From NCBI GenBank assembly GCA_030426845.1, contig JAUHXR010000003.1:1-64000 (forward strand): a stretch of 64,000 nucleotides of DNA, read 5' to 3'. Numbering within the stretch: position 1 is the stretch's first letter; each line of letters opens with the position of its first letter. The notes beneath the pieces are model-generated. The model searched no databases. It was not told where the DNA came from and worked only from the letters and a program-made list of their open reading frames with translations. Below, in pieces: positions 25,804-35,482 of the stretch. Origin of the DNA: Polyangia bacterium. Its GTDB lineage: Bacteria; Myxococcota_A; Polyangia; Polyangiales; Sandaracinaceae. A program made the translations under genes and the position numbers.

Positions 25804-27024
25804 TCAGGCGCGCTTGAAGATCAGGCCGGCGTTGCTGCCGCCGAAGCCGCTCGAGATGGTGAGCACGTGCTCCACCTGCGCCCGCCGGCTCTCGCCGCGG
25901 ATCATGTCGAGGCCCGCGCAGGCCGGGTCCGGATCCTCGAGGTGGAGGGTCGGGGGGAGGGCGCCGTGGCGGAGCGCGAGCACGCTGAAGGCGGCCTCGA
26001 TCGCCCCCGCGCCGCCGAGCGCGTGGCCGGTCGCGCCCTTGGTGCTCGAGACGGCGACGCCGGGGAGCAGCTTGGCGAGGACCATCGCCTCGGTCGCGTC
26101 CCCCGCCGGCGTGCTCGTCGCGTGGCCGTTCACGTAGCCGATCGCGCTCGCGTCGAGGCCCGCGTCGCGCAGCGTGTGGGTGATCGCGCGCTCGAGCCCG
26201 AGGCCGTTCGGGTCGGGGCTCGCGATGTGGTGGGCGTCGGTCTGGGTGGCGTAGCCGACGAGCTCCGCGAGGATCTCGGCGCCGCGCGCCCGGGCGTGCT
26301 CGTAGGTCTCGAGGACCAGGGCGCCGGCCGCCTCGCCGACCACGAAGCCGTTGCGCTCCCGGTCGTAGGGGCGGCTCGCGCGCTCCGGCGTCTCCTCCTT
26401 GGAGAGCGCGCGCATCTGCGAGAAGCCGGCGAAGGCGGTCGCGTCGATCGCCGACTCCACGCCCCCCGCGATCGCGACGTCGGCTCGGCCGGTGCGGAGC
26501 ATCCACATCGCCTCGCCGATCGCCTGCGCGCCGCTCGTGCACGCGCTCGTAGTGCTCATGTTCGGGCCGTGGCACCCGAGGTGGATCGCGACCTGCCCGG
26601 CCGCGAGGTTCCCGACCATCGCGGGCACGAGGTAGACGGAGACGCGGCGCGGGCCACGCGCGTCGAGGGTTCGCGTCGCGTCCTCGAGGTGGCGGAGCGA
26701 GCCCATGCCGACGCCCACGATCACCGCGGCGCCGTCACGCGCCCCCTCGTCGAGGCCGGCGTGGACCGAGGCCTGATCGGCCGCGTCGAGCGCGAGGTGG
26801 ATGAAGCGGCCGCCTTCGCGGAGCTTCTTCTTCTCGGTGAGGCGCTCGGGATCGAAGTCGAGGCACTCGCCCGCGACGTGGACGGGGACGCGCGGGTCCG
26901 GGTGCTCGGCGATCGGCCGGATGCCGCAGCCGCCCTCGATGAGGCGGCCCCAGGAGGAGCCGACGTCGTTGCCGAGGGGCGTGACCAGGCCGAGGCCGGT
27001 CACCACGATGCGCGGGTACGTCAT
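25804..27024 (-). CDS. fabF: Beta-ketoacyl-ACP synthase II (FabF-type)
   Basis: A 406-residue condensing enzyme that extends acyl-ACP with malonyl-ACP in fatty acid or polyketide synthesis. The active-site Cys is Cys162 in STTSACTSG. One His lies in YVNGHATSTPAGD, and the Lys/His pair in SSTKGATGHALGGAG, so the triad is complete. The first His motif is NGHAT rather than the usual NAHGT. Length and start (TYPRIVVTGLGLVTPLG) are typical. It is not next to other fatty-acid genes; the aldolase gene lies upstream in the same direction. Confidence 0.93.
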   Translation of the reverse strand: MTYPRIVVTGLGLVTPLGNDVGSSWGRLIEGGCGIRPIAEHPDPRVPVHVAGECLDFDPERLTEKKKLREGGRFIHLALDAADQASVHAGLDEGARDGAAVIVGVGMGSLRHLEDATRTLDARGPRRVSVYLVPAMVGNLAAGQVAIHLGCHGPNMSTTSACTSGAQAIGEAMWMLRTGRADVAIAGGVESAIDATAFAGFSQMRALSKEETPERASRPYDRERNGFVVGEAAGALVLETYEHARARGAEILAELVGYATQTDAHHIASPDPNGLGLERAITHTLRDAGLDASAIGYVNGHATSTPAGDATEAMVLAKLLPGVAVSSTKGATGHALGGAGAIEAAFSVLALRHGALPPTLHLEDPDPACAGLDMIRGESRRAQVEHVLTISSGFGGSNAGLIFKRA

Positions 27025-27085
27025 CGCGGGAGCCTCGCGCGGGGCGGCGGCGCGCGCAACGCGACCGCCGCCCGCGGAGAGCGGC

Positions 27086-28165
27086 TCAGGCCAGGGTGCC
27101 GATGTTGTTGAGCTCCTCGAAGGCCTGCTTGAGGCGCGCGACGAAGCTCTCCTCGCCCTTCCGCAGCCAGGCGCGGGGGTCGTAGATCTTCTTGTTCGGC
27201 TTGTCGGCCCCCTCGGGGTTGCCGATCTGCGCCTGGAGGTAGTCGTGCTTGTCGGCCTCGTAGCGCCGCACGCCGTCCCAGAAGGCCCACTGGAGGTCGG
27301 TGTCGATGTTCATCTTGATGACGCCGTAGGAGATCGCCTCGGCGATCTCCTCGGGGGACGAGCCCGATCCACCATGGAACACGAAGTTGACGGGGCGCTC
27401 GCCGGTGCCGAACTTCTCCTGGATGTAGGCCTGGCTGTCGCGGAGGATCGTCGGCTTGAGCTTCACGTTGCCCGGCTTGTAGACGCCGTGGACGTTGCCG
27501 AACGCGGCCGCGACCATGAAGCGGTCGCTGACCTTGCTCAGCTCCTCGTACACGTAGGCCACCTCCTCGGGCTTGGTGTAGAGCGAGCTCTCGTCGGCGT
27601 CGGTGTTGTCGACCCCGTCCTCCTCGCCGCCGGTGATGCCGAGCTCGACCTCGAGGGACATGTCGAGCTTGTGCATGCGCTCCATGTAGCGCTTGCAGAT
27701 CTCGACGTTCTCCTCGAGGGGCTCCTCGGAGAGGTCGAGCATGTGCGAGCTGAAGAGCGGCTTGCCGGTGCGCTCGTAGTGCGCCTCGCCCGCGTCGAGG
27801 AGGCCGTCGATCCACGGGAGCTGCTTCTTGGCGCAGTGGTCGGTGTGGAGGATGACGCGCGCGCCGTAGGCCGCGGCGAGGCGGTGGACGTGGTCGGCGC
27901 CGGCGAGCGAGCCGAGGACCGATGCGCGGTGCGAGTCCACGCCGATGCCCTTGCCGCCGACGAACGCGCCGCCGCTGCTCGAGAACTGGATGATGACCGG
28001 GGAGTTGACGGCCGCGGCGGTCTCCATGACCGCGTTCAGGGAGTTGCTCCCGACGCAGTTGGCGGCCGGCATCGCGAAGCCCTTGGCCTTCGCGAGCGCG
28101 AGGACGTCCTGCACGTCCGATCCGGTGATCACCCCCGCGGGGAAGTCGTTGCGCAGCTCGCTCAC
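27086..28165 (-). CDS. fbaA: Fructose-bisphosphate aldolase, class II
   Basis: A 359-residue protein, the exact usual length for class IIA aldolases. It splits fructose-1,6-bisphosphate into dihydroxyacetone phosphate and glyceraldehyde-3-phosphate using Zn2+. Visible family features are AANCVGSNSLNAVMETA at the substrate side, HTDHCAKK with metal-ligand His and catalytic Asp, the VELGITGGEEDGVDN segment, and VFHGGSGSSPEEI near the phosphate site. GTG start with a GGAGAGGAG ribosome-binding site. Codon use is more restrained than in its neighbours, as expected for a highly expressed glycolytic gene. Confidence 0.96.
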   Translation of the reverse strand: MSELRNDFPAGVITGSDVQDVLALAKAKGFAMPAANCVGSNSLNAVMETAAAVNSPVIIQFSSSGGAFVGGKGIGVDSHRASVLGSLAGADHVHRLAAAYGARVILHTDHCAKKQLPWIDGLLDAGEAHYERTGKPLFSSHMLDLSEEPLEENVEICKRYMERMHKLDMSLEVELGITGGEEDGVDNTDADESSLYTKPEEVAYVYEELSKVSDRFMVAAAFGNVHGVYKPGNVKLKPTILRDSQAYIQEKFGTGERPVNFVFHGGSGSSPEEIAEAISYGVIKMNIDTDLQWAFWDGVRRYEADKHDYLQAQIGNPEGADKPNKKIYDPRAWLRKGEESFVARLKQAFEELNNIGTLA

Positions 28166-28266
28166 GGTGTCTCCTCTCCCGACGCTCCGGGCGCCGTCCT
28201 CGGTCTGGACCGCGCATCATGCCTCAACCCCCGCCTCGTGACAGGCGCGGTGTGAGCACGACCAAT

Positions 28267-29268
28267 TCAGGGGCGCGCGGGCTGGGCGACGGCGCGGAGC
28301 GGGGCGGCGCCCACCTGATCGCGCGGGGTGTCTCCGCGCGGCTGGCTGCGGACCACGTTCCCCTGGCGGTCGAAGCGAACGGTCAGCTCGAAGTCGCCGC
28401 CGCAGTCGTGGCTGTCGGTGCGGAACCGCGCGACGTGGATCTGGCAGCCCTCGACGAAGACCACCGCGAGGGCGCGGTGGGTGAAGTCCATCATGCCGTC
28501 CATCTGGCCGCAGTTGTCGGCGCCCTCGCCGGTCAGCTCGATCACGAGCGCCGGAACGTCGCCGATCCGTCGCGGCGTGACGTCGGAGATCGACAGGGAC
28601 GTCGAGTTGTCGTAGGCGATCGTGTCGACGCGCGCCTGGCGGGGCTCGCCGCAGACGAGCGCACCCGCGTAGGCGTGGGCCGATCCGTTGCCGTAGTCGC
28701 CGGGGCCGACCGCGGTCACCGTCCAGCGCGTCCGGTCCGCGGTGTTGGCGGTGGCGGCGTCGACCACGCGACCGCCGGCCGGGACGCCGCTGGACGCGAC
28801 GGCCCAGGCCGCGAGCGGAGGGGCGTCCGCGGCCCAGCCCTCGGCCAGCTCGGTGAGCCGGGCGCGGACGACCGCGTTCTCGCGCACGCTCAGGCTCTCG
28901 GCGTAGTCGCGGGCGGCCGCCGCGGTCTCGCCCAGCGCCTCCAGCGCGCGGCCCCGGTTGTAGAGGCACGCTCCCAGGAGGCGGCGGGATCGGCGGTCGG
29001 CGCGCGCCCGGAGCGCTGCGATCGGGCGCCCCGCCGCGTCGCGGGCGTCGGCCGGCCGCTCCGCGCCGACGAGGCCCCAGGCGTAGCGGCAGGAGGCGGC
29101 GTGGTCCTCGGGATCGGCGCGGGCCGCCGCCTCCAGCGCCTCGAGCCCGTCGGGCGGCTGCGCGGCGGCGGGCCACGGCGTCAGCGGGTCGAACGGCGTC
29201 CCGGTCAGCAGGGCCGCGAGCGGCGCCGCCAGGGCGACCGCGAGGACCTGGAGCGAGCGCGCGCGCAT
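28267..29268 (-). CDS. Exported TPR-like protein
   Basis: Read from the ATG at 29268: 333 residues with a signal peptide (ARSLQVLAVALAAPLAALL). Residues 45-140 form TPR-like helices, including ACLYNRGRALEALGETAAAARDYAESL, which is a textbook repeat. The C-terminal ~180 residues are beta-rich with four Cys and no known domain. It diverges from the GMC oxidoreductase gene. A longer start at 29328 would overlap that gene's start and is unlikely. Confidence 0.6.
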   Translation of the reverse strand: MRARSLQVLAVALAAPLAALLTGTPFDPLTPWPAAAQPPDGLEALEAAARADPEDHAASCRYAWGLVGAERPADARDAAGRPIAALRARADRRSRRLLGACLYNRGRALEALGETAAAARDYAESLSVRENAVVRARLTELAEGWAADAPPLAAWAVASSGVPAGGRVVDAATANTADRTRWTVTAVGPGDYGNGSAHAYAGALVCGEPRQARVDTIAYDNSTSLSISDVTPRRIGDVPALVIELTGEGADNCGQMDGMMDFTHRALAVVFVEGCQIHVARFRTDSHDCGGDFELTVRFDRQGNVVRSQPRGDTPRDQVGAAPLRAVAQPARP

Positions 29269-29326
29269 GCGCACAGGATACGTCTCCGTCGGTTGCGACA
29301 CCCCCGCCGGCGCGTAGGTCGACCCC

Positions 29327-30892
29327 ATGCCGACCCGCTGGCTCCACCGGTTCGGGCGCCGCTCCTTCGTCCGCGCGGGCGCGCTCGGCCTCGCCGGGCT
29401 CCACCTCGGCGCCTGTGAGAGCGGTCCGCCGCCCGTCGACCTCGATCACCCGCTCGTCGTCGGCTCCGGCTTCGGCGGGTCGGTGGCCGCGCTGCGGCTG
29501 GCCGAGGCGGGCATCGCCGCGACGGTGCTCGAGCGTGGCCGCCGCTGGGACATCACCTCCGCCGGCGACACCTTCTGCTCGATGCGCGACCCGGACCAGC
29601 GCGCCGGCTGGTTCACCCGAGAGTCTCCCATCGGCCTCGCGCTGCCCATTCGCCGCTTCGCCGGCGTCGCGGAGCGCTACGCGGGTGAGGGCATCGACGC
29701 GATCGTCGGCGCGGGGGTCGGCGGGGGCTCGCTCGTCTACGCCGGGATGTGGGTCCAGCCGCCGCGCGACCTCTTCGCGTCGGTGTTCCCCGGCGAGGTC
29801 TCCTTCGACGCGATGCTGACGACCTACTACCCGCGCGTCCTCGAGCGGCTCCCCGCGCGCTCGGTGCCGGACGCGGTGCTGATGAGCGAGACCTACGGGG
29901 CCATCCGGACCTTCCTCGCCCACGCGGAGGCGGCCGGGTTCGTGCCCGAGCTGAACCTGAACACGACCGACTGGGACCTCGTGGAGGCGGAGATCCGGGG
30001 CGACATCCCAGCCGAGGCGAGCGCGGGCGATTACATCTACGGGCTCAACTCGGGCGCCAAGGGCTCGCTCGACCGCACCTACCTCGCGGCGGCCGAGGCG
30101 ACCGGCCTGGTCGACGTGCGCCCGCTCCACCAGGTCACGGGGATCGCGGCCGACGACGCTGGCGGCTACCGGGTGCGCACCGAGCGCATCGACGAGCGCG
30201 GCGAGGTGCTCGAGGCGATCACCTTCCGGGCGCCGGCGCTGTTCCTCGCGGCGGGATCGGTCCACTCCACGCGGCTCCTCGTCGAGGCGCGGGCGCGCGG
30301 CGACCTGCCCGATCTGTCGGCCGACGTCGGCGAGGGGTGGGGCCACAACGGGCAGCACCTGCACGCGCGCAACGAGCTGAGCGAGGACACCGGCCCGTTC
30401 CAGGGCGGGCCGCCGTGCGCGGTGATCCGCGACTTCGACAACCCCGTGGCGCCCGTCACGGTGGAGATGGGCGCGGCCGCGTTCGGCTACGAGTGCAACT
30501 GCATGATCTGCCCCAGCTCGAGCCTCAACGACGGCTTCGGGCAGATCGTCTACGACGCGGAGGCGGACCGCGGGGTGCTGCGCTGGGACCCGTCCAACGG
30601 GGCGACCGGCGTCGCGGCCGGCGAGGACGTGACCCGCCGGCTCAACGAGGCGAGCGGCGGCGTGCACGGGGTGCTGCCGGGCCAGAGCCGGCGCTCTACG
30701 TTCCACCCGCTGGGCGGCGTGGTGATGGGCCGCGCCGCGGACACCTTCGGGCGGGTGAACGGCTACCCCGGCCTCTACTGCGTCGACGGCGCGCTCATCC
30801 CCGGGTCCACCCCGACCGCCAACCCGGCCTGGACGATCGCGGCGCTCGCCGAGCGGGCGCTCGAGGCGATCGTCGCCGAGGACCTCACGTGA
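29327..30892 (+). CDS. GMC-family oxidoreductase, cholesterol-oxidase-like, Tat-exported lipoprotein
   Basis: A 521-residue flavoprotein. The N-terminus is a twin-arginine signal (GRRSFVRAGALGLAGL) ending in LGAC (Cys30), so the folded, FAD-loaded protein would be exported and lipid-anchored. The FAD-binding glycines are GSGFGGSV (46-53). STFHPLGG and CVDGALIPGSTPTANP near the end are the conserved C-terminal FAD and active-site elements of cholesterol oxidases. A Cys cluster (ECNCMICP) in the middle is unusual and may bind metal or form disulfides. It overlaps the next gene by 4 bp. Sterol or another alcohol is the likely substrate. Confidence 0.85.
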   Translation: MPTRWLHRFGRRSFVRAGALGLAGLHLGACESGPPPVDLDHPLVVGSGFGGSVAALRLAEAGIAATVLERGRRWDITSAGDTFCSMRDPDQRAGWFTRESPIGLALPIRRFAGVAERYAGEGIDAIVGAGVGGGSLVYAGMWVQPPRDLFASVFPGEVSFDAMLTTYYPRVLERLPARSVPDAVLMSETYGAIRTFLAHAEAAGFVPELNLNTTDWDLVEAEIRGDIPAEASAGDYIYGLNSGAKGSLDRTYLAAAEATGLVDVRPLHQVTGIAADDAGGYRVRTERIDERGEVLEAITFRAPALFLAAGSVHSTRLLVEARARGDLPDLSADVGEGWGHNGQHLHARNELSEDTGPFQGGPPCAVIRDFDNPVAPVTVEMGAAAFGYECNCMICPSSSLNDGFGQIVYDAEADRGVLRWDPSNGATGVAAGEDVTRRLNEASGGVHGVLPGQSRRSTFHPLGGVVMGRAADTFGRVNGYPGLYCVDGALIPGSTPTANPAWTIAALAERALEAIVAEDLT

Positions 30893-31860
30893 GGGCCGCC
30901 TGGGCTCTGATCGCGGGAGCGGCCCTCGGCTGCGCCGCGCCCGGCGTCCCCGTCGAGGCCGCGGTCGGCGCGACGGTGTCGAGTGAGGATGGAGTCTTGA
31001 CGCTGATCCTCCCGCCGGGCGCGCTGCCGCGCGACGTCAGCCTCTCGATCGAGCGGCTCGACGAGGCCGACTGGCCGGTCGCGGCGCCGGGGCGCTTCAC
31101 GCTGCCCGCGCCGGTCTACCGGATCGAGCCCGAGCTCGAGCTGACCGGGGACGCCTACGTCGTGTTCCACCCGACCGCGCCCGAGCGGCTCCGCGCGGCC
31201 GGCGGGGACGTGCTCGCGGCGAGCTACACCTGGGGCACCCGCGACGAGAAGGTGCGGCCGGCCTCGGCCACGCGCACCGTCGCCCTGGCCGACGGGCGCG
31301 TCGTCGTCGTGGCCACGCTCTACGAGCTGGGCGTGCTGTGGATCGGCGAGCGGGTGCCGGGCGCGGACCGCGCGTTGACGCAGCTCTCGTTGCAGATCGA
31401 CGCCGACCTGGCCGGCGAGCACGCGCGCGACGAGCCGTTCGCGGTGAGCGCGGCCTCCCTCACGAGCGACGCGGACCACGCGCTGTTCGGGCGCGAGGTC
31501 TGGAGCGCGGCGGCGGGCCCCGCGGGCGGGCTAGTCGTCGCGCCGGTGGAGTGGACGGGCGGGCGGGCGCGGACCTGGGGCGCGACCTACGATCCCGAGC
31601 GGCTCGTGCACCCGCTCGAGGTGTTCGGCGGGCCGGCCCCGCGCGAGGAGCGCGTCGCGGTGCTCGCCGATCCGGCGCCGGTCGATCTCGGCCCCGGCGC
31701 GCCGCTCGCGCCGATCAGCGACCCGCTCCCCGGGTGGCGCTGCGCGACGGCGGGGGAAGGGGCCACGGTGTTCGTCGGCGTCGACGTGGTCACCGGGGCG
31801 AGCGAAGGCGTGGCCACGGTCGGCGCGGCCCGCGAGCTCACGGTCGGCCCCTGCCGCTGA
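30889..31860 (+). CDS. Lipoprotein with ZU5-like beta domain
   Basis: Start at GTG 30889, overlapping the oxidoreductase stop (GTGA). 323 residues with lipobox ALGC (Cys15). Residues 25-160 resemble a ZU5-like beta domain (VSSEDGVLTLILPPGALPRDVSL is the usual opening). The rest is beta-rich with one late Cys pair. Coupled with the exported oxidoreductase, it may hold or escort that enzyme at the surface (inference). Confidence 0.6.
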   Translation: MRAAWALIAGAALGCAAPGVPVEAAVGATVSSEDGVLTLILPPGALPRDVSLSIERLDEADWPVAAPGRFTLPAPVYRIEPELELTGDAYVVFHPTAPERLRAAGGDVLAASYTWGTRDEKVRPASATRTVALADGRVVVVATLYELGVLWIGERVPGADRALTQLSLQIDADLAGEHARDEPFAVSAASLTSDADHALFGREVWSAAAGPAGGLVVAPVEWTGGRARTWGATYDPERLVHPLEVFGGPAPREERVAVLADPAPVDLGPGAPLAPISDPLPGWRCATAGEGATVFVGVDVVTGASEGVATVGAARELTVGPCR

Positions 31861-31885
31861 CCCGCGGAGACGGCGTCGCGCCGGC

Positions 31886-32770
31886 TCAGAGCTCCGTGGC
31901 CTCGATGCGCCGGTTCTGGGCGCGGCCCTCTTCGGTGTCGTTGGACGCGACCGGGTCCGTGTCGCCGAGCCCGACCGCCTCGACGCGCGCGCCGTCGACG
32001 CCCCGCGAGATGAGGTAGGCGCGGACCGCCTCGGCGCGCTGCTCGCTCAGCGCCTGGTTGCGCGCCGGGTTGCCGACGTTGTCGGTGTGGCCCGCGACGC
32101 GGATGCGGGTGCTCGGGTGGTGGGTGAGGTACTCCACCACGCGGTCGAGGCGCTCGAACGACGCCTCCTGCAGGGTCGCGCGGCCGCTGTCGAAGAGCAC
32201 TCCGTCGAGGACGAAGCCCTGCGGCTCCGGGTCGCTCACCCGGTCGGGGACCTCCGCCTGGGGCGGCCGGCGCCAGCGGCGGTAGCGCATGGTCAGCCGG
32301 ATGTCCTGGTTGGGGCCCGCCGGCACCTGCACGCTCGCCGACGTGTTGCGGCGCCCGAGGCTGAGGTACTCGATCTGGTAGCGCTGGTTCACCGGGACGA
32401 GGACCTCCGCGTAGCCCTGCGAGTCGGTCTCCCGCGTGTAGAACGCGGTCCCGTCGGGCGCGACCAGCTTGATCACGATCCCCGGGATCGGGGTGGCCTC
32501 GCCGTCCTCGACGAACAGGCGCATCGCGGCGTGGGTGCGCGTCGCCTCGATCTCCGACGGATGCTCCCCGTGGGCGAGGGCCGCGGTGGAGGAGTCGCGC
32601 AGCTGGAACTCCCCGGCGCGGGCCGAGTCGCCCCCCGTGGCCTCGCCGCCGGCGCCGGGCTCGGCCTGGGCCGTCTCCCCGCCGCTCGCGGGGGCGGGGT
32701 CTTGCTGAGGGCTGCCCCCGCCGCAGGCGGCGAGCGCGGACGCGAGGATGAGGACGATGACGCGACGCAC
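31886..32770 (-). CDS. OmpA-family peptidoglycan-binding lipoprotein
   Basis: A 294-residue protein: GTG start preceded by GGAGGAG, lipobox LAAC (Cys16), a Ser/Ala/Pro linker, a small beta domain (about 80-140) resembling a carboxypeptidase regulatory-like fold, and a C-terminal OmpA domain (about 175-290). The OmpA part shows VLFDSGRATL, RIRVAGHTDNVG, NQALSEQRAEAVRAYL and NRRIEATEL, with the Asp and Arg that bind diaminopimelate. It links the outer membrane to peptidoglycan. Convergent with the ZU5-like lipoprotein gene. Confidence 0.92.
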   Translation of the reverse strand: MRRVIVLILASALAACGGGSPQQDPAPASGGETAQAEPGAGGEATGGDSARAGEFQLRDSSTAALAHGEHPSEIEATRTHAAMRLFVEDGEATPIPGIVIKLVAPDGTAFYTRETDSQGYAEVLVPVNQRYQIEYLSLGRRNTSASVQVPAGPNQDIRLTMRYRRWRRPPQAEVPDRVSDPEPQGFVLDGVLFDSGRATLQEASFERLDRVVEYLTHHPSTRIRVAGHTDNVGNPARNQALSEQRAEAVRAYLISRGVDGARVEAVGLGDTDPVASNDTEEGRAQNRRIEATEL

Positions 32771-32962
32771 GGGCTCCTCCGGGTGCGGGAAGCGCCCAGG
32801 CTATCACGCGGCGGTCGACGCCTCCCAGGCGCCATCGGGCTCGCCGCAGCCGCGGTCCGCGGACCCCAACCGATCGAGTCGGAGGGGGGCACCGGCCGCT
32901 CGCGGGGGTCGGAACGGTCCTTGCGCTAGCTCGGGCGAGGCCCTCGGGGCCGGAGGGAGCCG

Positions 32963-33775
32963 ATGCGACCCTGGATGATCTGGATCTCGTGCGGGCTCAC
33001 GCTCGCGTGCACGCCCACCGCGGCCCCGGGCCCCGGCCGGCCCACGCCGCCGTCCAACCCGACGTGGCCGGTGGACGCGGGCTACCCCTCGCCCACCCCG
33101 CCCCCGCCGCCGACCGGCGCGGAGGTCTGCGCGAACGGGCTCGACGAGGATCTCGACACGCGCGTCGACGAGAGCTGCCCCTGCTCGCCGGGGGCGACCC
33201 AGGCGTGCTTCACCGGGGACGGGTCCCTCATCGGCACGGGCGTCTGCCAGGCCGGCACGCAGACCTGTGAGCCGGCCGAGGAGTTCGGAGGGCTCTGGGG
33301 CCCGTGCCTCGGGGAGGTCGGGCCGTCGGCCGAGGTCTGCGACACCCTCGACAACGACTGCAACGGGATCCTCGACGACGCCCCCGCCGGCTGCGGCACG
33401 ACGCCGCCCCCGCCGCCGCCTCCGCCCACCTGCGAGTCGGCGACCGATCTCTCGCCCACCTACGTCGGAGAGCGCCGCACGGTGACCGGGACGACCTGCG
33501 GCGGTCCCGACCGCGCCGCCGTGAGCTGCGCGGGCGGCGCCGGGCCCGAGGCCTTCTACACCTGGACCTCGCCCGACGAGCCCTACGCGGTGACCTGGAC
33601 GGTGAGCCCCGGCTTCGTGGTCGGCATCGCGCAGTTCGAGGACGCGTGCGGGCCCGGGCCGTTCTACTGCGAGTACGAGGACCTCGGGGACTGGGCCCAC
33701 ATCCACACCCTGGTCGTCGAGCGGCAGGGCGGCGGCTGCGGCGAGTTCACCCTGACGGTGACCCGCGAGCGCTGA
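32963..33775 (+). CDS. Proline-rich lipoprotein with MopE-like motifs
   Basis: A 270-residue protein, ATG preceded by GGAGGGAG. Lipobox TLAC (Cys16), then a Pro-rich linker. Two MopE-like elements occur (CANGLDEDLDTRVDESC and CDTLDNDCNGILDD), with a second run of eight prolines between them and the C-terminal domain. The last ~115 residues form a beta-rich module with six Cys. It has the style of myxobacterial surface lipoproteins; function unknown. Confidence 0.65.
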   Translation: MRPWMIWISCGLTLACTPTAAPGPGRPTPPSNPTWPVDAGYPSPTPPPPPTGAEVCANGLDEDLDTRVDESCPCSPGATQACFTGDGSLIGTGVCQAGTQTCEPAEEFGGLWGPCLGEVGPSAEVCDTLDNDCNGILDDAPAGCGTTPPPPPPPPTCESATDLSPTYVGERRTVTGTTCGGPDRAAVSCAGGAGPEAFYTWTSPDEPYAVTWTVSPGFVVGIAQFEDACGPGPFYCEYEDLGDWAHIHTLVVERQGGGCGEFTLTVTRER

Positions 33776-33898
33776 CGGACGCGCCGGCCGGGCCGGGCGA
33801 CCGCCTTTCACACCTGTGCAGATTCCGGCCCAGCCCCCGGGGACCGTCGGGGTCTCGGGCCCCGTCGCGCGCGGCCGGCCCGGGCGGTACGGGATGTG

Positions 33899-33914
33899 CG
33901 GAGGCGGTCCTCCG
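33899..33914. terminator. Small hairpin between convergent genes
   Basis: CGGAGG-CGGT-CCTCCG is a perfect 6-bp stem with a 4-nt loop. It lies 15 bp past the stop codon of the halogenase-like gene and about 120 bp past the stop of the lipoprotein gene facing it. No T-run on either side. Confidence 0.3.
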
Positions 33915-33928
33915 TGCGCTCGATCGAC

Positions 33929-35473
33929 TCAGAGGGGCCCGCCGCGCGTGAGGCGGGAGAACGCCACCGGCTCGGTCGCGCGGGGCCGCCCCAGCTTGTC
34001 GTCGAGCTCGTCGAGGACGAGCCGCATCGACTCGCGCACGCGGGGCATGACGCGCCGGCGCGACGCGGGCTGCCCGAAGCCGCGGTTGATGAAGCGCGCG
34101 GCCGGGTCGAGCGAGGCGTGGCCGAGGTTGCGCGCGAAGAACCGGTCCTCGGCGCGCAGCTGAGCCGCCGCCTCGAGGAACACGTGGCGGAACGTGTCGA
34201 GCACGCCGAGCGTGCGGTCCGCGCCCTCGAGCTCCGCCCGCACCGCGTCGAGGTCGAGGTGAAGGTCGAGCGCGTAGGGCTCGACCCAGAGGTTCAGGTA
34301 GCAGGCGACGTCGAGGTCCCACTTGGACGCGAAGACGTCGAAGCTGCCGAGCAGCTCGTACTGGTCCTGGTGGAGGCGCAGCGTCGCCTCGTGCCTGAGC
34401 TGATAGAGCCTCTCGTAGAGCCCGGCGCGCTCGGCGAGCGCCTCTCCCGCGAGGTCGCGGCGCACCAGGTCGCAGATCCAGTCGGCCTGGAGCGCGATGA
34501 AGTCGCCCCCGGGGCTGTAGAGCGGATCGGTGAAGCTCGCCGCCTCGCCGAGCAGGGCCCACCGCGCGTCGGCGTCGAGCACCCGGGTGGCGCCGTAGGC
34601 GAGCTGGGGGAGGGCGGCGTGATCGCGGAGCGTGGCCGGCTCCAGCAGCTCGGCGACGGCCCGATGCCCGCGCAGGAACGCGAGGAGCCCGGGCGCGGTG
34701 CGGAGCGCCGGGTCGAAGCGCCCGGCGTCCATCACCACCCCGACGCTCGTCACGCCGCGCCCGAGCGGGATCAGCCAGATCCAGTAGCCCGGGTAGCAGA
34801 AGTGGTTGGTCGAGAGGACGCGGGCGGTGTGATGGACGCGCGCGCGGAACGCCTCGGGCCCGTGGTCGTCGAGGTCGACGACGCCCTCGAAGCGCGCCCA
34901 GGCGGCCGCGCGCCGGACGGGGGAGTCGACGTGCAGGCGCTCGCGGCGAGCGAGCCATCGCGAGCGCCCCGAGGCGTCGACGAGCCATCGCGCCCGCAGC
35001 TCACCCGCGGGCCGGCCGTCCTCCTCGAGGCCGATCACGTGGCCGGCGCCGTCCTGGTCGTGCGACGCGGCGCGGACGCCGAGGCGCACGTCCACTCCGT
35101 CGCCGCGGTTCATCGCGAGCAGGTCCTCCTCGAAGCGGGCGCGGTCGAGCTGGAACGACGGCAGCGGGAGCATGCCGGTGGAGCCGATCTCGCTCAGCTC
35201 CTCCATCGCGCCGTCGCGCGCCTCGGAGTCGAAGAAGAACCGGAGGCCGTTCTTCGGCAGGTGTCGATCGTAAAGGTACGTCGACAGCCCGAGGCGCTTG
35301 GTCAGGTACTTGCCGCACACGTCGACGGTGGACTCGCCCACCTTCGCGCGGCGGGTCAGGGAGCGCTCGATCAGGGCGACGCGCGCGTCCGGTACGTCGC
35401 GACGGAGCTGCCGCGCGAGGAGCGCGCCGGCCATGCCTCCGCCCACGATCGCGACGTCGAAGTCTGCCCCCAT
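33929..35473 (-). CDS. FAD-dependent halogenase-like flavoprotein
   Basis: A 514-residue protein of the tryptophan-halogenase/flavin monooxygenase family. The FAD-binding GGGMAG is at 11-16, KVGES at 44-48, and WIWLIP at 231-236 is the WxWxIP signature that marks FADH2-dependent halogenases and blocks monooxygenase chemistry. Lys74 in LPKNGLRFFF is a candidate for the catalytic lysine; GEAASFTDPLYSPGGDF is the conserved flavin-contacting segment. It starts 20 bp from the divergent operon of acyl-chain genes, so halogenation of a carrier-bound polyene or aryl group is a reasonable inference. Some family members have lost halogenase activity. Confidence 0.8.
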   Translation of the reverse strand: MGADFDVAIVGGGMAGALLARQLRRDVPDARVALIERSLTRRAKVGESTVDVCGKYLTKRLGLSTYLYDRHLPKNGLRFFFDSEARDGAMEELSEIGSTGMLPLPSFQLDRARFEEDLLAMNRGDGVDVRLGVRAASHDQDGAGHVIGLEEDGRPAGELRARWLVDASGRSRWLARRERLHVDSPVRRAAAWARFEGVVDLDDHGPEAFRARVHHTARVLSTNHFCYPGYWIWLIPLGRGVTSVGVVMDAGRFDPALRTAPGLLAFLRGHRAVAELLEPATLRDHAALPQLAYGATRVLDADARWALLGEAASFTDPLYSPGGDFIALQADWICDLVRRDLAGEALAERAGLYERLYQLRHEATLRLHQDQYELLGSFDVFASKWDLDVACYLNLWVEPYALDLHLDLDAVRAELEGADRTLGVLDTFRHVFLEAAAQLRAEDRFFARNLGHASLDPAARFINRGFGQPASRRRVMPRVRESMRLVLDELDDKLGRPRATEPVAFSRLTRGGPL

Positions 35474-35482
35474 ACGACGAGG

